Assembly: GCF_037975245.1 (NCBI RefSeq)
Contig: NC_092576.1
Span: 24,577,611-24,641,610 of the forward strand
Length of the DNA stretch: 64,000 nt
Direction: 5' to 3'
DNA from: Apostichopus japonicus
Taxonomy: Eukaryota; Echinodermata; Holothuroidea; Aspidochirotida; Stichopodidae
Under the pieces are notes generated by a model. It searched no databases and was not told the origin of the DNA. It was given only the letters and a program-made list of their open reading frames with translations. The position numbers and the translations under genes were made by a program. Of this stretch, positions 11,008 through 22,210 are shown in pieces (the first letter of the stretch is position 1; each line of letters starts with the position of its first letter).

Positions 11008-11721
11008 CAGTGGCGGCGGAACCGGGGGGGGGGGGGGGCTTGGTGGGGGGCTCAGCCCCCCAATGAAAAAGTTGAGGGGGCAAATGCTTGATAAGCCCCC
11101 CTATATTTACCAAGGCTCCGAAACGTGCATCTGCCCATTTTTCAATGCATACTTGTCGATCTGTCCGATGCACACGTATACTATATAGGTGTAATAATTT
11201 AAGTAAAAGCTGGGGGGGCCCTCGGCCCGTCCCCTGGCTATAGACCACATAGTCAGCCCAACCGTGTCTTCACGCCCCGTGAAAAGTTGAAGCAGTGAGT
11301 GTGAGTACCGGTAAGCGCAACACAACTTCGTCTTAAGCCAATGACTTGCCTCATTTCAGCCAGTTCTCCAACATCCCCTTATACTACACCAAAGAACGTC
11401 TTTGCGAGTACACTACGAGTAATAGCTACTCTCTTAAAACACCATCGAATATACAAATTACAATGTTTTTACAGACTTTTGCGTGCAATCTGAGAAATTG
11501 CAGGCTTGAGACCAATATTTTAGGGCTAGTTATTCGCAGCATAAAACACTCGGGAAGCGCCGTTTCCGGCTACCTGGGGGTTTGAAAAACTGGGGGTTTG
11601 GAAAACCCAAAATTTTATTGTAAGCTCCGCGCCAACCAATGGTGGCGCTCCGCTTAGATAGTCTCCACACATTAGCCCCCCCCCCCCCTCCCCCAATAAT
11701 GTTTCCGTTCCGCCGCGCCTG
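11008..11721. mobile_element. hAT-like nonautonomous element with 8-bp TSD, nested
   Basis: Left end CAGTGGCGGCGGAACCGG and right end GTTCCGCCGCGCCTG are imperfect TIRs, flanked by gtatatgc (11000-11007) and gtgtatgc (11722-11729), 7 of 8 identical. Next to each end are G-run or C-run stretches. The interior has no coding capacity but contains the ctccgcgccaaccaatggtg...ctccgcttagatagt module (11622-11663) shared with the elements at 43604 and 44840. Confidence 0.75.
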
Positions 11722-12738
11722 GTGTATGCTCGAGCGAAACAAAACATCGTGTAAGTATTACTTACTATAGCGCACACTGTCACTAATGTTTGCACAGTGG
11801 GAAAGTACCGTTTGCGGACCTACGTGAAGTTGTGCTAGATACGACTCCTCCTGAAGCCCAAACCACGAGGCATGCATGTGAATAAACGCATTAGGTATTG
11901 CATGTAGTGAGAAAATTGTTCGAGCTAGACTAACTACTCGATTGAGTTCAAATGCGGTTGTATTTCAAGCTCAATGAAACCTTTCTGTTGGATTTAATGA
12001 CGCACGGAACAAGGAACGTTTATGTTTTTCAGTAGGCCTAGTGCATACAAGCGAATCTACTTTGTTTAGAACTTTGGATTTTCTTTCGGATGTTATACTA
12101 ATCTATGTTTGAGACTATCATCACTATTGTTATTGTGCCAGTTTGACTGGTAGGTGAGCACATTCATACATCACTCTGTATAAAACCCGCCAAAAACGTG
12201 ATCTTGAGATTTACGTTACTTTGGGTCAGCTTGCGAGTTACCTCTTCAGATATTGGGAAATCGTTGCGAAATTGCCGCAAATTTCGTAAAAAAAACTTGT
12301 AAACACGTGGTGAAGAAATCAAGAAACACCATGATATTCATTATCTATTTGTGTCTTGAACATTACGCCGGAAAATTTATCTAAAATAACAGTTATGCTG
12401 ACACGAAATGCACGCACAGCTCCGTACTGAACAGTGCACAAACAGAAAAGATCATCACAGTGACGTCATTCACTGACATGAGGGCTGTTCAAGGTCGTTG
12501 CAGTGTTTGCAAATTCCTAAATTACGGGGACGAAAAAACGATGTTATAATTCCCTTTTTTATAACTTTCCGGTGTGCTATTTGAAAAATTAAAAAAATAT
12601 GTTGCTTGGTAACATATAAACTACATTATATATGAAAATGAGAGATTTTTTTTCTGTCACTATCGTTCTACTTTAATGTCTTTCGTCGTTGTATAGTCAT
12701 CAATTGAATGCTTGATACGTGTTACCGGAGGCCGGTTA

Positions 12739-12994
12739 GCGTAATTTTTTTTCCCAGGACGAACGTGGGTTTCAGGTTTTTCTGGAATTTACAAATTCGT
12801 TTGAAATCAGGGTTAGGGTTTAGAAAGTGGGTTAGGGATCCAGTTTCTAGGAAAATGAAGGATTGTCGTTCATAATCTGGGGTCAAAACTAGGAAAAAAG
12901 ATTCACAACATGTTTTTTGAAAAAGCGTCACATGTTTGGAATCCAGGGATTTGATTGGCCGATGCCCACGTTCGTCCTGGGAAAAAAAATACGC
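12739..12994. mobile_element. MITE with about 30-bp TIRs and 9-bp TSD (Mutator-like)
   Basis: The ends are GCGTAA-T8-CCCAGG... and, inverted, GCGTA-T8-CCCAGG.... The core after the T-run (cccaggacgaacgtggg) is identical in both arms. GGCCGGTTA is directly repeated at 12730-12738 and 12995-13003. A 9-bp duplication with long TIRs is the Mutator/MULE signature. The 256-bp interior has no ORF of its own. Confidence 0.85.
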
Positions 12995-13003
12995 GGCCGG
13001 TTA

Positions 13004-14759
13004 AAACGCAAAACGTTCACTGTGAATCCTGAACTGCTCACATAGCGTAACCATCTTGTCGTTTAGGTTTCAGTAATATGAAAGCAAATGCACCACTTGA
13101 ATGGCATTAATCTATCTCTATTGTTATAAACTTGTTTCGAAAAAGGAAGATGTGGTTCTTCAATGAGTATCGATAAAGTCCATTAGTGTGTTACGTGTTG
13201 GACATAACGGGGACTTCTTGGTATTCCAGTAATGGCGGTTTTCTTCATTTCTTCATTGTTCATTTCAATTGACTTGTAAAACAAAAAGGAACAAAGAACA
13301 AGGAATCGGATAACATTGAACAAAGAACAAGGAATCGGATAACATTCATCCGAGATCAAGCTAGTTTTATCCTGAGACGTGTACAACGAACAGATAGACC
13401 GAAGAGCTGAATGACATCCCCGAAGATCAAGTATGTAGTATCTGTTCCCTTTAGAGGGGAATGGTCATACACACCTCACGATGGTCACACAGTCACAGTC
13501 TCGATGCAAGGGGACTATAGTTGAGAGCGGATCAGATGTTCGGTAGTTTGGTTTTCGTGCCCAGGTTCTTTCCTGGGTGAGTTTTCTTTTACAAAAAAGT
13601 ATCCCCGGTATTCAATCATGGGAGAATGATCGACAGATAGATTTTGCTGTAACTTGATTACTCACTTAAATAATTAAATAATGAACAAAGCAGAATTTTA
13701 GTCTTGATATTATAATAGAAAGAAAACAACAAAAACTTTGAGTCCAAAACTGTTTCTGTAGCTTTTCCAGTATTTTCAAGATATGTATCGTTAAATATAC
13801 TTAATTTCTGGAATATTCGTTTACTAGGCTAACTTGATGGTGACGTCGGCTCCTCATTGCAGTTTTTATAGTTAATGTTAATCCATTGTTTCTTAAGGTC
13901 AACCAAAATATGTTCGTTAAACTTCATATACGCAACAGAGCACCCTTTGGATGACATTCAACACCATTTGTCCTTAACAAATTGGTAATAAATTATAAAC
14001 ATGTCATTTGAGAACATATCATCTTAATTTCTCCCTTTGAGTTTTGTATTGCATCTGAGGAACTAGTCTGATGGGCTAAAAGGTCAAGTCACTTTAACTA
14101 GTGAACCTCAACTGTTTAAAGGGTCATTCCAAAAAACAAACAAAAAATAAGTAAATGTGCTATATACAACCCTAGCTAGACCGAGAGCATTGGGTTCAAT
14201 TTAACGGTCCACGGCATATCAAAGTTAATTTGGTTCCTGAAGTTATCAAAACACAATAAGGGGTATATATATTTTTTTGTGAATCTCAAACAAAGTTCAT
14301 AAAATCACTCAGTTTCCGAAACTAACTACTATCCGGTATGAGAATTGCTACAACACTGTTGCTTATAATGGGACCATATTGACACTGGTATACTTTGGTC
14401 TTCTTGCAAAAGTGATATAGATTGAATTCTATGTATATTAAAATGTTATCACATGGTCTTGCTGGCTTGTATGTCTCTGGCATTGCAACGAACATAATGC
14501 TTGTTTTGGTGTAGGTTGGGTAAATCTTTGCCAACACATTTATACCCAACAATGAGTTTAATTGCTTGGCTTACCACAAATAATCCATTACAATAAATTC
14601 ATTCCACCTTCAGAGTGACAAGAAAAAAGGCTTTTAGGGAATTCGATGGCGCTAGTTTGACACAGGGTGTTTTTTAATATAAATAATTATATGGCTCTTA
14701 AAGGCATCCGTAGATTCACTTTTAGGAGAATAGCGCCTCATCAGGCCACGTATTCAGTG
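13004..14759. other. Intergenic with small repeats
   Basis: A 29-bp direct duplication (aacaaagaacaaggaatcgg unit) lies at 13290-13347. The stretch at about 13815-13915 (ggctcctcattgcag..., aatccattgttt) is a diverged relative of the sequence right of the foldback element at 33713. No gene was recognised. Confidence 0.55.
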
Positions 14760-14763
14760 GACG

Positions 14764-15036
14764 GTGGCTGCAAGCATGCCGGTCGCAGAGATGTCACCAC
14801 CTCTGGCCAAAGGCAAGGATTCACGCACGCCACCTAGTACGCTTCTGGTCGATTTGACCGACCTTCTGCGCATCCTCCCGGGTTCTTTTGCGACAACAAG
14901 GGAGACATGGTACGGGATCCTAGGCCACAAAAAGTACCATACCTACAGCCAAAGGTATTATCGCCAGAGGCCTGTCTTGAACCCTAGCCACGATTTACAC
15001 GACCGACAAGGAATGAGTCTTTCGTCACCCGCTTAA
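14764..15036 (+). other. GC-richer 90-codon open frame of unknown origin
   Basis: An ATG-to-stop frame of 90 residues in a stretch clearly richer in GC than its surroundings. I see no domain, signal peptide or family motif, and no splice context. It may be a fragment of an unrecognised mobile element. It is listed because of the composition change and not as a confident gene. Confidence 0.2.
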
Positions 15037-15140
15037 CAGCATCGGCCACCACATCAGCTAGTAATTTATGTGGTTGAATTAATATATCAAGACTTTAGCG
15101 TCGACTACTGAAAGAGAAAAAGAAATTTATATCGTGTATA

Positions 15141-15218
15141 ACCAACCATTGATGGAGTCGAACTCAGTTTCATCGGGTTACCAGTCCACTTGCTCTACCA
15201 TCTGAGCCATTTGACAAG
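15141..15218 (-). mobile_element. Degenerate tRNA-derived sequence (second SINE type)
   Basis: On the minus strand it reads tggctcagatggtagagca (A box), then gtggactggtaaccc and gagttcgactcc (B box). The anticodon-position sequence would be GGT, but neither the anticodon stem nor the T stem pairs properly. It is therefore a decayed tRNA-like SINE head and not a gene. It does not match the SINE family at 7710. Confidence 0.6.
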
Positions 15219-16230
15219 TTGACATTTTTCGAGCTTAAATAGGTATTATTGGTTGGATACAATCTATTGGTAACAGTGAATGACACTGCCTTCAACGAAA
15301 TCTCTATTCATCCTGTTTCACTCTCATTAGAACAACGGATCTGAATATCTGTATTGACAAGAAGCTCACGCTTTAATGTCTTTGTTTACATTGCAGCAAG
15401 CAGTAAGAATGTCGTTTCCTTTCAAGACGTAAATGTACAATAGGATAATACCCCGATACTATCGATGAATTCGAAGCAAGCAGTAAAAGAAAAACCGATT
15501 CCGTGAATTCTTCTTATTCACAAAAGTTCGCTTACGATTATGCTCGCAAGAGAGTTCTTGTTGTAGGTTGTCTCCCTTTACAACTATATTCTATGCAGAC
15601 GATTATGAACTGGGATTAAGCCTAACATTTCAACAAACAATACCTAATCACATTTCAAGACCTTTTTGAATGAGGAAGGGACAATACTTTTTAAGTCAAA
15701 CACGTTAACTACATGTGACTACTCTTATTTAGGAATCTGAATGGCTGGAAATAGCACAGTAATTCGAAACTCGAAACATAATTCATAGGGTTTTGAGTTT
15801 AGCAAGTAGATTTGGGAAACACGGGGATCGGGAATTCGTCAACTACAAGATTTTGTTTAGCCCGCAGTGACTTGTTGCGTTTATTGATACTCTGAAACTG
15901 CGGTATTTGGGTGTATATTTCGTCAACGCCTCTGACATGGTCGACTCTATCAGTAGCTAAAATCTCTATAAAGCATAAGTTATAGGAGACAATAGCTGGT
16001 CCCTTTCAAGGTCGTAGCTACTCTCCTTTCACCGCCGCCCCTCCTTCTCATTTCATTTGCCGATACGTTACTGAACCATGAAAGTTGTATATTAGATCTC
16101 TATAACAAAGATATAAACGAACGGAATATAACTTAAATGTCCTCCTCCTATTGATTTGAAAAGAGGTGTTTGCGTCACCTCTCAAAGAGTGTGGGTTTGA
16201 AAAAAAATTGAACATAGAACAAATAAATGA
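15219..16230. other. Intergenic, nothing recognised
   Basis: AT-rich sequence without repeats or coding features that I can support. Confidence 0.5.
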
Positions 16231-16500
16231 TTTTGTCTTTCATCCAGAACTCACCTTAATTTATTATTTGTCTTTCATCCAGAACTCACCTTAATTTATT
16301 ATTTGTCTTTCATCCAGAACTCACCTTAATTTATTATTTGTCTTTCATCCAGAACTCACCTTAATTTATTATTTGTCTTTCATCCAGAACTCACCTTAAT
16401 TTATTATTTGTCTTTCATCCAGAACTCACCTTAATTTATTATTTGTCTTTCATCTAGAACTCCCCTTAATTTATTATTTGTCTTTCATCTAGAACTCTGT
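16231..16500. repeat. 35-bp tandem repeat, about 8 copies
   Basis: The unit is tttgtctttcatccagaact + caccttaatttatta. The first six copies are almost identical. The last two carry catctagaactcc variants and decay into flanking sequence. Confidence 0.95.
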
Positions 16501-16522
16501 TTAACTCTGTTTAACAAAAGAT

Positions 16523-16726
16523 GTTGTGTCATTGAAATAGGCGTGACATGAACAAAATCAGGTTCAAGCATGAAAGGTATAAACGTAGTTCGTTAAATTG
16601 GGTAACTTATGTACGTAACCATGGTATCGTCTTGTATTAGGATCTGATATTGCCATTGGGTAACACGCAAATGTGTCACGCTCACTTCATACGATTTGAC
16701 GCAAATATATCTTATCATCAAGAACA
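16523..16726 (+). repeat. 200-bp direct repeat, copy 1
   Basis: Matches 17574-17772 in the same orientation, with shared blocks such as aggcgtgacatga, aagcatgaaaggtataa, taaccatggtatcgtc and gacgcaaatatatctt. Moderately diverged. No LTR-like ends or target duplication were seen. Confidence 0.8.
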
Positions 16727-17573
16727 TGCAAAATTGAGTGGGACCATCATATTTAATAAGACGATGGACCAACGGAGACATTTCTCCCTCCCCTAACGTT
16801 AACTTCCTCACTCGACCTAAATTTATTCATGCAATACATTTAATCTTGAAAAATGAACATCATGTTACAAAGTATTGTAAGTGTTGTAAGTGTCAAAAGG
16901 AAGGAAGAATCAATGAGAACATGTGAAACATTATTTGTATTCCTTCCAAGTCATGGATGCTTAGAGATTACGTTGATTCAAAGAACTAAACCACCATGAA
17001 ATGGAAGAAAAGCTAACAGGGAAAGCATTCTTATAAGAAATCCCTCTGAAAAAATACACTTTATACAATCATAACAGAGCTATATGCTGCTTGATCCTTT
17101 CTATGGATTTAAAACTGAAGACATTAGATCGAATGAAAAGGGAATGATACAATCGTGGCACACCTGTTTTCAATCTTTCAATCACATGAACTACGATTGT
17201 GGCAGAGGTCAGGCATAGTTTCCCTCCTCACTAGCAGGGGATTCTCCCTAGCAGGGGATTCTCCCTGCTTGCCTGCTGGATGTCCCTGCTCCCATTTTGC
17301 GTAAGAGTGAGAGGATATAATTCTGTCAACAAGATCGATGAGTGGCTATATGCGAAATATTGTAAAGTCAAGTTAATTTGTTTTCATGTTATTTACCATT
17401 GATTTAAATTTTCTTTCTTTTATGTTTGTTTCCATTTATTCGTGTTTTGTACATTCTGTTGTAGTGGAATGTAGCAAATCAGTAGCCTATCAGTTGACAC
17501 AGCTAAATTAAACCATGTAACTGTAAGATATATGCCATAGAACCCATAATGAGGGGGCGTGGGGGGTACAAGT

Positions 17574-17772
17574 TGTTGTGTCATTTTATTAGGCGTGACA
17601 TGACAAAAATCAGGTTTAAGCATGAAAGGTATAATCGTAGCTAGGTAAATCGGGTAACCGTATGTAACCATGGTATCGTCCTGTATTAGGAACTGGTATT
17701 ACTATTGGGTAACTCGCAAATGCGTCACGCTCACTTCATACAGTTCGACGCAAATATATCTTGTCATCAAGA
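17574..17772 (+). repeat. 200-bp direct repeat, copy 2
   Basis: Second copy of the repeat at 16523, about 1.05 kb downstream. The spacer between them has no recognised coding sequence. It includes a short duplicated ctagcaggggattctccc motif near 17232-17265. Confidence 0.8.
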
Positions 17773-17775
17773 AAA

Positions 17776-19235
17776 TAACGTGAGAACAAGAGAGTAGGTA
17801 GCAAAGCGAGGACTGAAGCAGGAGCACGTACAAAGGCAAAGCAGCGAAAGCCCCCCCCCCCCCCAAAAAAAAAGAAGCAAATTCCTGGCTACGTAGCTGC
17901 CTCACTGGGAGCAGTACGGAAGCCAATAGATTTTGACGTTTGTTACAATCAATGAGTTATAGATATGAGTATTAGGTAATATATTTCTATATAGGCTATC
18001 ACTATTTAGAACCAATTGGTTATTTTATTTGTTACTTTGTACACAGTACGCACTGTATTCAATGTGTATTTAGAAGCTCCAAATAGACATCTTTCAATAC
18101 TGATAATTAAGGAGATGCGCGCCTGGCACTGTTTTATGTCGTGGTCCAGATTTCCTAATTATTGGCTGCTCAGTGTATAGAGGAGGTGAAAGCTTTACTG
18201 AGACATAATTGGGTGGGTGGTTGATCGACGTATAATTTATTCTCAACGGGGTAACACATGCAAGCTATCGATCACTGTGTCGTAATTTCATCCGGGTGCG
18301 AACTCTCCACCGATATATGGAGCAAAATCTTCATCTCTGATACAAATGAACACAGTGACCTACCATGCATGGAAGCACACAGCATACTCACCCCACTGGT
18401 GGTGGTGATTTGTGTGTAGGGGGATTTCTATGCTCTGCCGACTGAAGCGACATTAAATGAATGGTGTTGGAGGTGTGGGTAGATCGGGTTGGGAGGGGGG
18501 GGGGGGTGGAGGTGTGAGAAAGAGGAAAAGCAAATCCCTCTCCGGGTCCTAGTGATGATGTTATAGTTGTTGGACACTTCCAGCTCAATGGATGGCTGGT
18601 TACATTTTTGCTTAACGGTATTGCGGTTTTCAACAAGTTTAAAAGACCCATCGAAGATTATTCAAGATGAGATAGTTATCGTTCGAAGGAAGACACACCT
18701 TTAAAAAAAATTCATCATGTGAAGGTCGACAAGGAGAATAATGCAGGAAAATTGATTCGATCCTGAACTCCACTCGCTCGACCGATAACTTCCCAAAACA
18801 CCAGTTAGGCCCGTATAGAACCAATTCGGACCCCCTGGGCGATTATGTCAAATGTCCTCCTTTATAACTTCATCAGTCCCTTGGCTGTGTTCCCCTGACC
18901 CGCCCTCACACACACGCACACACCCACACACTCTCCGCCTGTATGAATGCATAGGTTACGATTATCATCGAAACCAAAAACTGGATATGGTAGCGAATAG
19001 TTTCTAGTGTGTTTCTTTCTTAGTCAACCGTGGGAATTACCGAGGGGGAAAAACTTGAAGGTCAAAGGTGCAAAGGGTTAAAGACCTTGATAGAGAAACT
19101 TATAGAGGGGGGGGGGGGGGGTATAATATCACATTATGACAGTAGTTCACTCAGCCAAAAGTTTTATTCTTCCTTTAGCGCTTTGAAGTACTTATTGAAA
19201 GTCCTTTCCTCGAACTATTTTCTTTGCACCTGTTT
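17776..19235. other. Intergenic, low-complexity tracts only
   Basis: C/A run at about 17850-17874, G-run at about 18494-18508, CA-rich tract at about 18905-18930 and G-run at about 19107-19120. No gene recognised. Confidence 0.5.
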
Positions 19236-19819
19236 CTGCAGAAGGAATCTACAAGCGTGTCAATGCCCTTAAGCGTAATAAAGCTCCGAGTTTAGATGGA
19301 ATACTGTCTAAGTTTATATGCTAAGTCCGCATGTCATGAACTCGTTACCTTGTTCTTACATTTAACACTGAATGTAATTCAAAGTGGAATTCACCGCTAA
19401 AGGTTGCCAAAGTCATCCCTTTGCTGAATGAGGGTAACTTTATACCCACCTGAGAATTACAGGCAAATAAGTTTGTTATCGTGTTGTTAACAAACTTCTG
19501 GAGGGTGTTATTGAAATGAGGCTAGGGAAATGTCTTACAAATAATATGTTTTTATTATTATTTCCAGTATGGTTTGGTTTGTCACTCACCAACCCATGCT
19601 ATGTTTGACAATATAAATGCCATTCGTTCTCAGCTTGATGTTGGTTTTATTGTGTTAGGATGAAATCTTGACGTCAAGATAGCATTGATATGGTCGAACA
19701 CTTTATTCTGTAAAAGAAATCATATCACTATGGTGATCGTGGTACAGCATACGATAGCTTAGCTATCTATGTGTGTATGCGTGTGTGTGTGCATCTATTT
19801 ATGTATATGTGTGTATGTA

Positions 19820-20048
19820 TTTTAGATCCTCCTGCAAGCAGGAACTCGCGAAGAAGCCATCATTGTCTTATCAAAGCCCCAAGCCGGCCGAAGCCAGTCT
19901 CTTACATACATATTTAACGTCCATGATTATGAATTGTCAATAATGTCAACAACTCTGTAACTGGACGACATACATTAATCTTGGAGTGACTCGAACTGGG
20001 GACCTTATGATTGGAATGCACCGGCGTTAACCACTGAACTAACACTCC
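19820..20048 (-). mobile_element. tRNA-derived SINE, copy B, inside the LINE
   Basis: Full-length reverse-complement copy of the SINE at 7710. It runs from the tail (atcctcctgcaagcaggaac) through tggacgacatacattaatct to the head (gttaaccactgaactaacac). A TG-rich microsatellite (about 19770-19820) adjoins its 3' tail. It splits the LINE RT reading frame between the LDVK and DVPQG blocks. Confidence 0.9.
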
Positions 20049-20328
20049 TTAACACTTAACACTCCTTATTTATACAACAGAAAGCAATGTATTCATGTAA
20101 ATGGTAGGCTACTTACTCTAATTATACTTAAAGGTTAATACCGATGTCCCCCAAGGATCCGTCCTGGGACCCGGCTGCTCTTCCTTCAATAAGTATGTCA
20201 ATGATATTTCCAGAGCGGTGCCCGACATCTCTTTACGTCTCTGTACATATGACACTAATGTTTTCCTGTTTGATAACGATTGTAAACAGTTAATCGATAA
20301 GGCCACTCAGACACTACGACAGACATTG

Positions 20329-20694
20329 AAGACATTGAAGACTCGCCCCAAACCGCGTGTCGTACTCTGGTAAAAAGTTAACTTTCCGTTGCTTGCAAGT
20401 GAAGTTTTTTTTCGTGTCGCTACAAAATGCAGACAGTAATGACACGTGATACCTTGTTATTTTTTATCTGGACCTGAGATGTCCATCGCTGCTATGTACA
20501 CCGTGTTGTGGGTATTGACCGTAGCTGCATGTATTGACTGTACACTAGTGTCTAATTACCGACAGTAGCAAGCTGTGTGTGTATTTTCTGGAATCGATGG
20601 TGGTGTCTTACACTTCTGTTACACCTCATTCGAAACTTGGTCACATTACCGGCATCAGACGTTTCTTTTTTGCGCGAGTCTTCACTCCCTTTAA
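20329..20694 (-). mobile_element. TTAA MITE, copy 1, inside the LINE
   Basis: About 360 bp matching 25732-26083 and 47780-48137 in reverse orientation. Its left end reads attgaagactcgcccc and its right end gcgcgagtcttcactccct followed by TTAA (20691-20694). The LINE frame resumes immediately after it (NWFDGNK). The TTAA at the left end has decayed. Confidence 0.85.
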
Positions 20695-21122
20695 CAATTG
20701 GTTTGACGGCAATAAGCTTACCATCCACTTAGGGAAAACTAATGACACCATTGTTCATGTAAAAGATACAAGTCCGCACTCTTCTCATGATAATTTTACT
20801 CTCAATCGTTTTACAATCTGCAAATCGTCCATTACGAAATATTTAGGATTAAATATTGATGATAAGATTTCTTAGACGAACCACATCAACGATCTCTGTT
20901 AATCCCTGGTTTAATACACTGGTACTTTTACGAGCTAAGGGGATTCTTTCTGAAGCCATTGCAACTCAAATCTATTCTTCTGGTATTTACTCTAAGGTAA
21001 GGTACCGTATGCGGTATAGCTAAAGGGTCATACTTAGGACAGCTTCAAATCCGACAAAATAGATTAATTAAGGTAGACCTACGTACAAACAAACCTAGAC
21101 GCTTTCTTACTGACCTCCATAC

Positions 21123-21650
21123 CAGTGGCGTAACCAGAAATATTTTCCTTCTGGGGGTGAGGGGAGGGGGAAAAGAGTTCGAGTGGGGGAGGGTTTCCTG
21201 CGCGACCAGTTCGGTTATTTTAGGGAATTTTGCGATATGCCCAATTCCCAAACGAAACCATGGTAACAGTACTGTTATTAATGCTTCATTACCCAAAATT
21301 GAACAGTTTATTCTTGAGTTCCATCCGCTAAATTGTCGAGCGGAAAGTCCAACTAAACATATGAACCTGATATAGGCTATTGTAGAGAAAGTCAAGCACG
21401 TAGCCAGGAATTTCATCTTATGGAGGTGGGGCGGATTCAGTTTATTGACCTGTCACCGAGAACGCTTTGTGCTATCTGCGTGGGGTCGAGGGACACTATG
21501 GAGGTTTATTCTTGAGTTCCATCCGCTAAATTGTTGAAGGGATAGTCCAACTGAAAATATGAACTTGATGTATTGTAGAGGAAGTTAATAGCGTAGCCAG
21601 GAATTTCATCTTATGGAGGTGGGCGGATTCAGTTTATTGACCTATAGACA
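21123..21650. mobile_element. hAT-like end fragments with an internal tandem duplication
   Basis: At 21123 a CAGTGGCGTAACCAGAA end, of the type that opens the hAT-like elements here, interrupts the LINE. No matching right end was found. About 140 bp (ttgagttccatccgctaaatt ... gaatttcatcttatggaggt) occurs twice, at about 21310-21452 and 21508-21647, each copy containing cgtagccaggaatttc. Confidence 0.5.
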
Positions 21651-21689
21651 GAACCTTATATATAGAGACAATGTTATCTGCCGTAACGG

Positions 21690-22210
21690 TTGTTTCGGAA
21701 AATCAACGTGTTGGTATGAATTGTTGCATCACGTTACCATGGCGTACCACGGAAGAGACACCCAGTGTAATGATGTTAGGGAGGGAGATGAAGCTCCCAG
21801 TGGATTTTATTTTGTACCCCGGCCCTACATTGAAACTGTTCAAGTATTAACCATGTTTGCATATTGGAAGTAAAACTTAGGAAAGTTCATGAAATGGCTA
21901 AAATCGAAACAAATGCGTCATTCGAAAGGCAGAAGAAGTTCTATCATATGCTGGGCAATACTAAATATTATCATGTTGGTGCTAAAGTTCGGCTGCATAT
22001 ACCCTCAGTTAGAAAAAGGGACTGTCTCCTATATATATAAGTTGCAATGATATTGGGAAGGCCAATATTTATTAGTTAATAAGTTATCTGATGTAACGTA
22101 TCACATGAAGCAATCAGTGACGATCAAGGCCAAAGGTCGTTCACCACATATTGAGAGAGCCTTGAGACCAGGAGGTTTGACGAGTCGTTTTGGTTACGTA
22201 ATCAACACAG
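21690..22210 (+). pseudogene. Gypsy (Ty3) integrase C-terminal remnant
   Basis: Frameshifted but recognisable pieces in order: TPSVMMLGREMKLPVDFI (about 21758-21815), then KVHEMAKIETNASFERQKKF with VGAKVRLHIP (21885-22015). KKGLSPI follows, and WEGQYLLVNKLSDVTYH (22050-22105) with HIERALRPG. This is the end of the integrase core and the GPY/F-type C-terminal module of Ty3/Gypsy Pol. RNase H, RT and Gag were not found upstream, so only the 3' end survives. It leads toward the LTR-like sequence at about 23050. Confidence 0.8.

Larger units (their letters stand above)
10024..12676 (+). mobile_element. Decayed TTAA-flanked DNA transposon carrying a THAP gene (Kolobok-like)
   Basis: The ends are TTAA + AGATGAACGATAGTGA at 10024-10043 and the inverted TCACTATCGTTCTACT + TTAA at 12657-12676 (14 of 16 TIR bases match). 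A second, subterminal inverted motif built on tgacgtcaytrtgatgat lies about 210 bp in from the left end (about 10239-10256) and about 200 bp in from the right end (about 12450-12472), which supports the pairing of the ends. Inside is a broken THAP-domain gene (10369-10749). A hAT-like element (11008-11721) is inserted in the body. TTAA duplications and THAP transposases together are typical of the Kolobok superfamily. The catalytic domain was not found, so the assignment is inference. Confidence 0.7.
19236..21118 (+). pseudogene. Decayed LINE reverse transcriptase (CR1/Jockey-like group)
   Basis: Frameshifted pieces of one non-LTR reverse transcriptase occur in order. They are NALKRNKAPSLDGI (19250s), VAKVIPLLNEGN (19410s), SPTHAMFDNINAIRSQLDVG (19580-19640) and LDVKIAFDMVEH (about 19670). 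Then come DVPQGSVLGPGC with YVNDIS (20140-20200), the catalytic region reading CTYDTNVF instead of YADDTNVF (about 20245), and NWFDGNKLTIHLGKTN (20697-20745). Last are KYLGLNIDDKIS (about 20840) and LGQLQIRQNRLIK (about 21030). The gene is interrupted by a SINE (19820-20048) and a TTAA MITE (20329-20690). Many stops and the damaged catalytic box show it is dead. Confidence 0.82.

Noticed and set aside
14600-14780. Hammerhead ribozyme on the minus strand (ctgatgagg core)
   Set aside because: The ctgatgag box is present by chance. No cgaaac box or stem II could be fitted downstream.
15141-15218. tRNA-Thr(GGT)-like gene on the minus strand
   Set aside because: Anticodon and T stems are mismatched and the acceptor stem does not form. 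It is a decayed tRNA-derived repeat.
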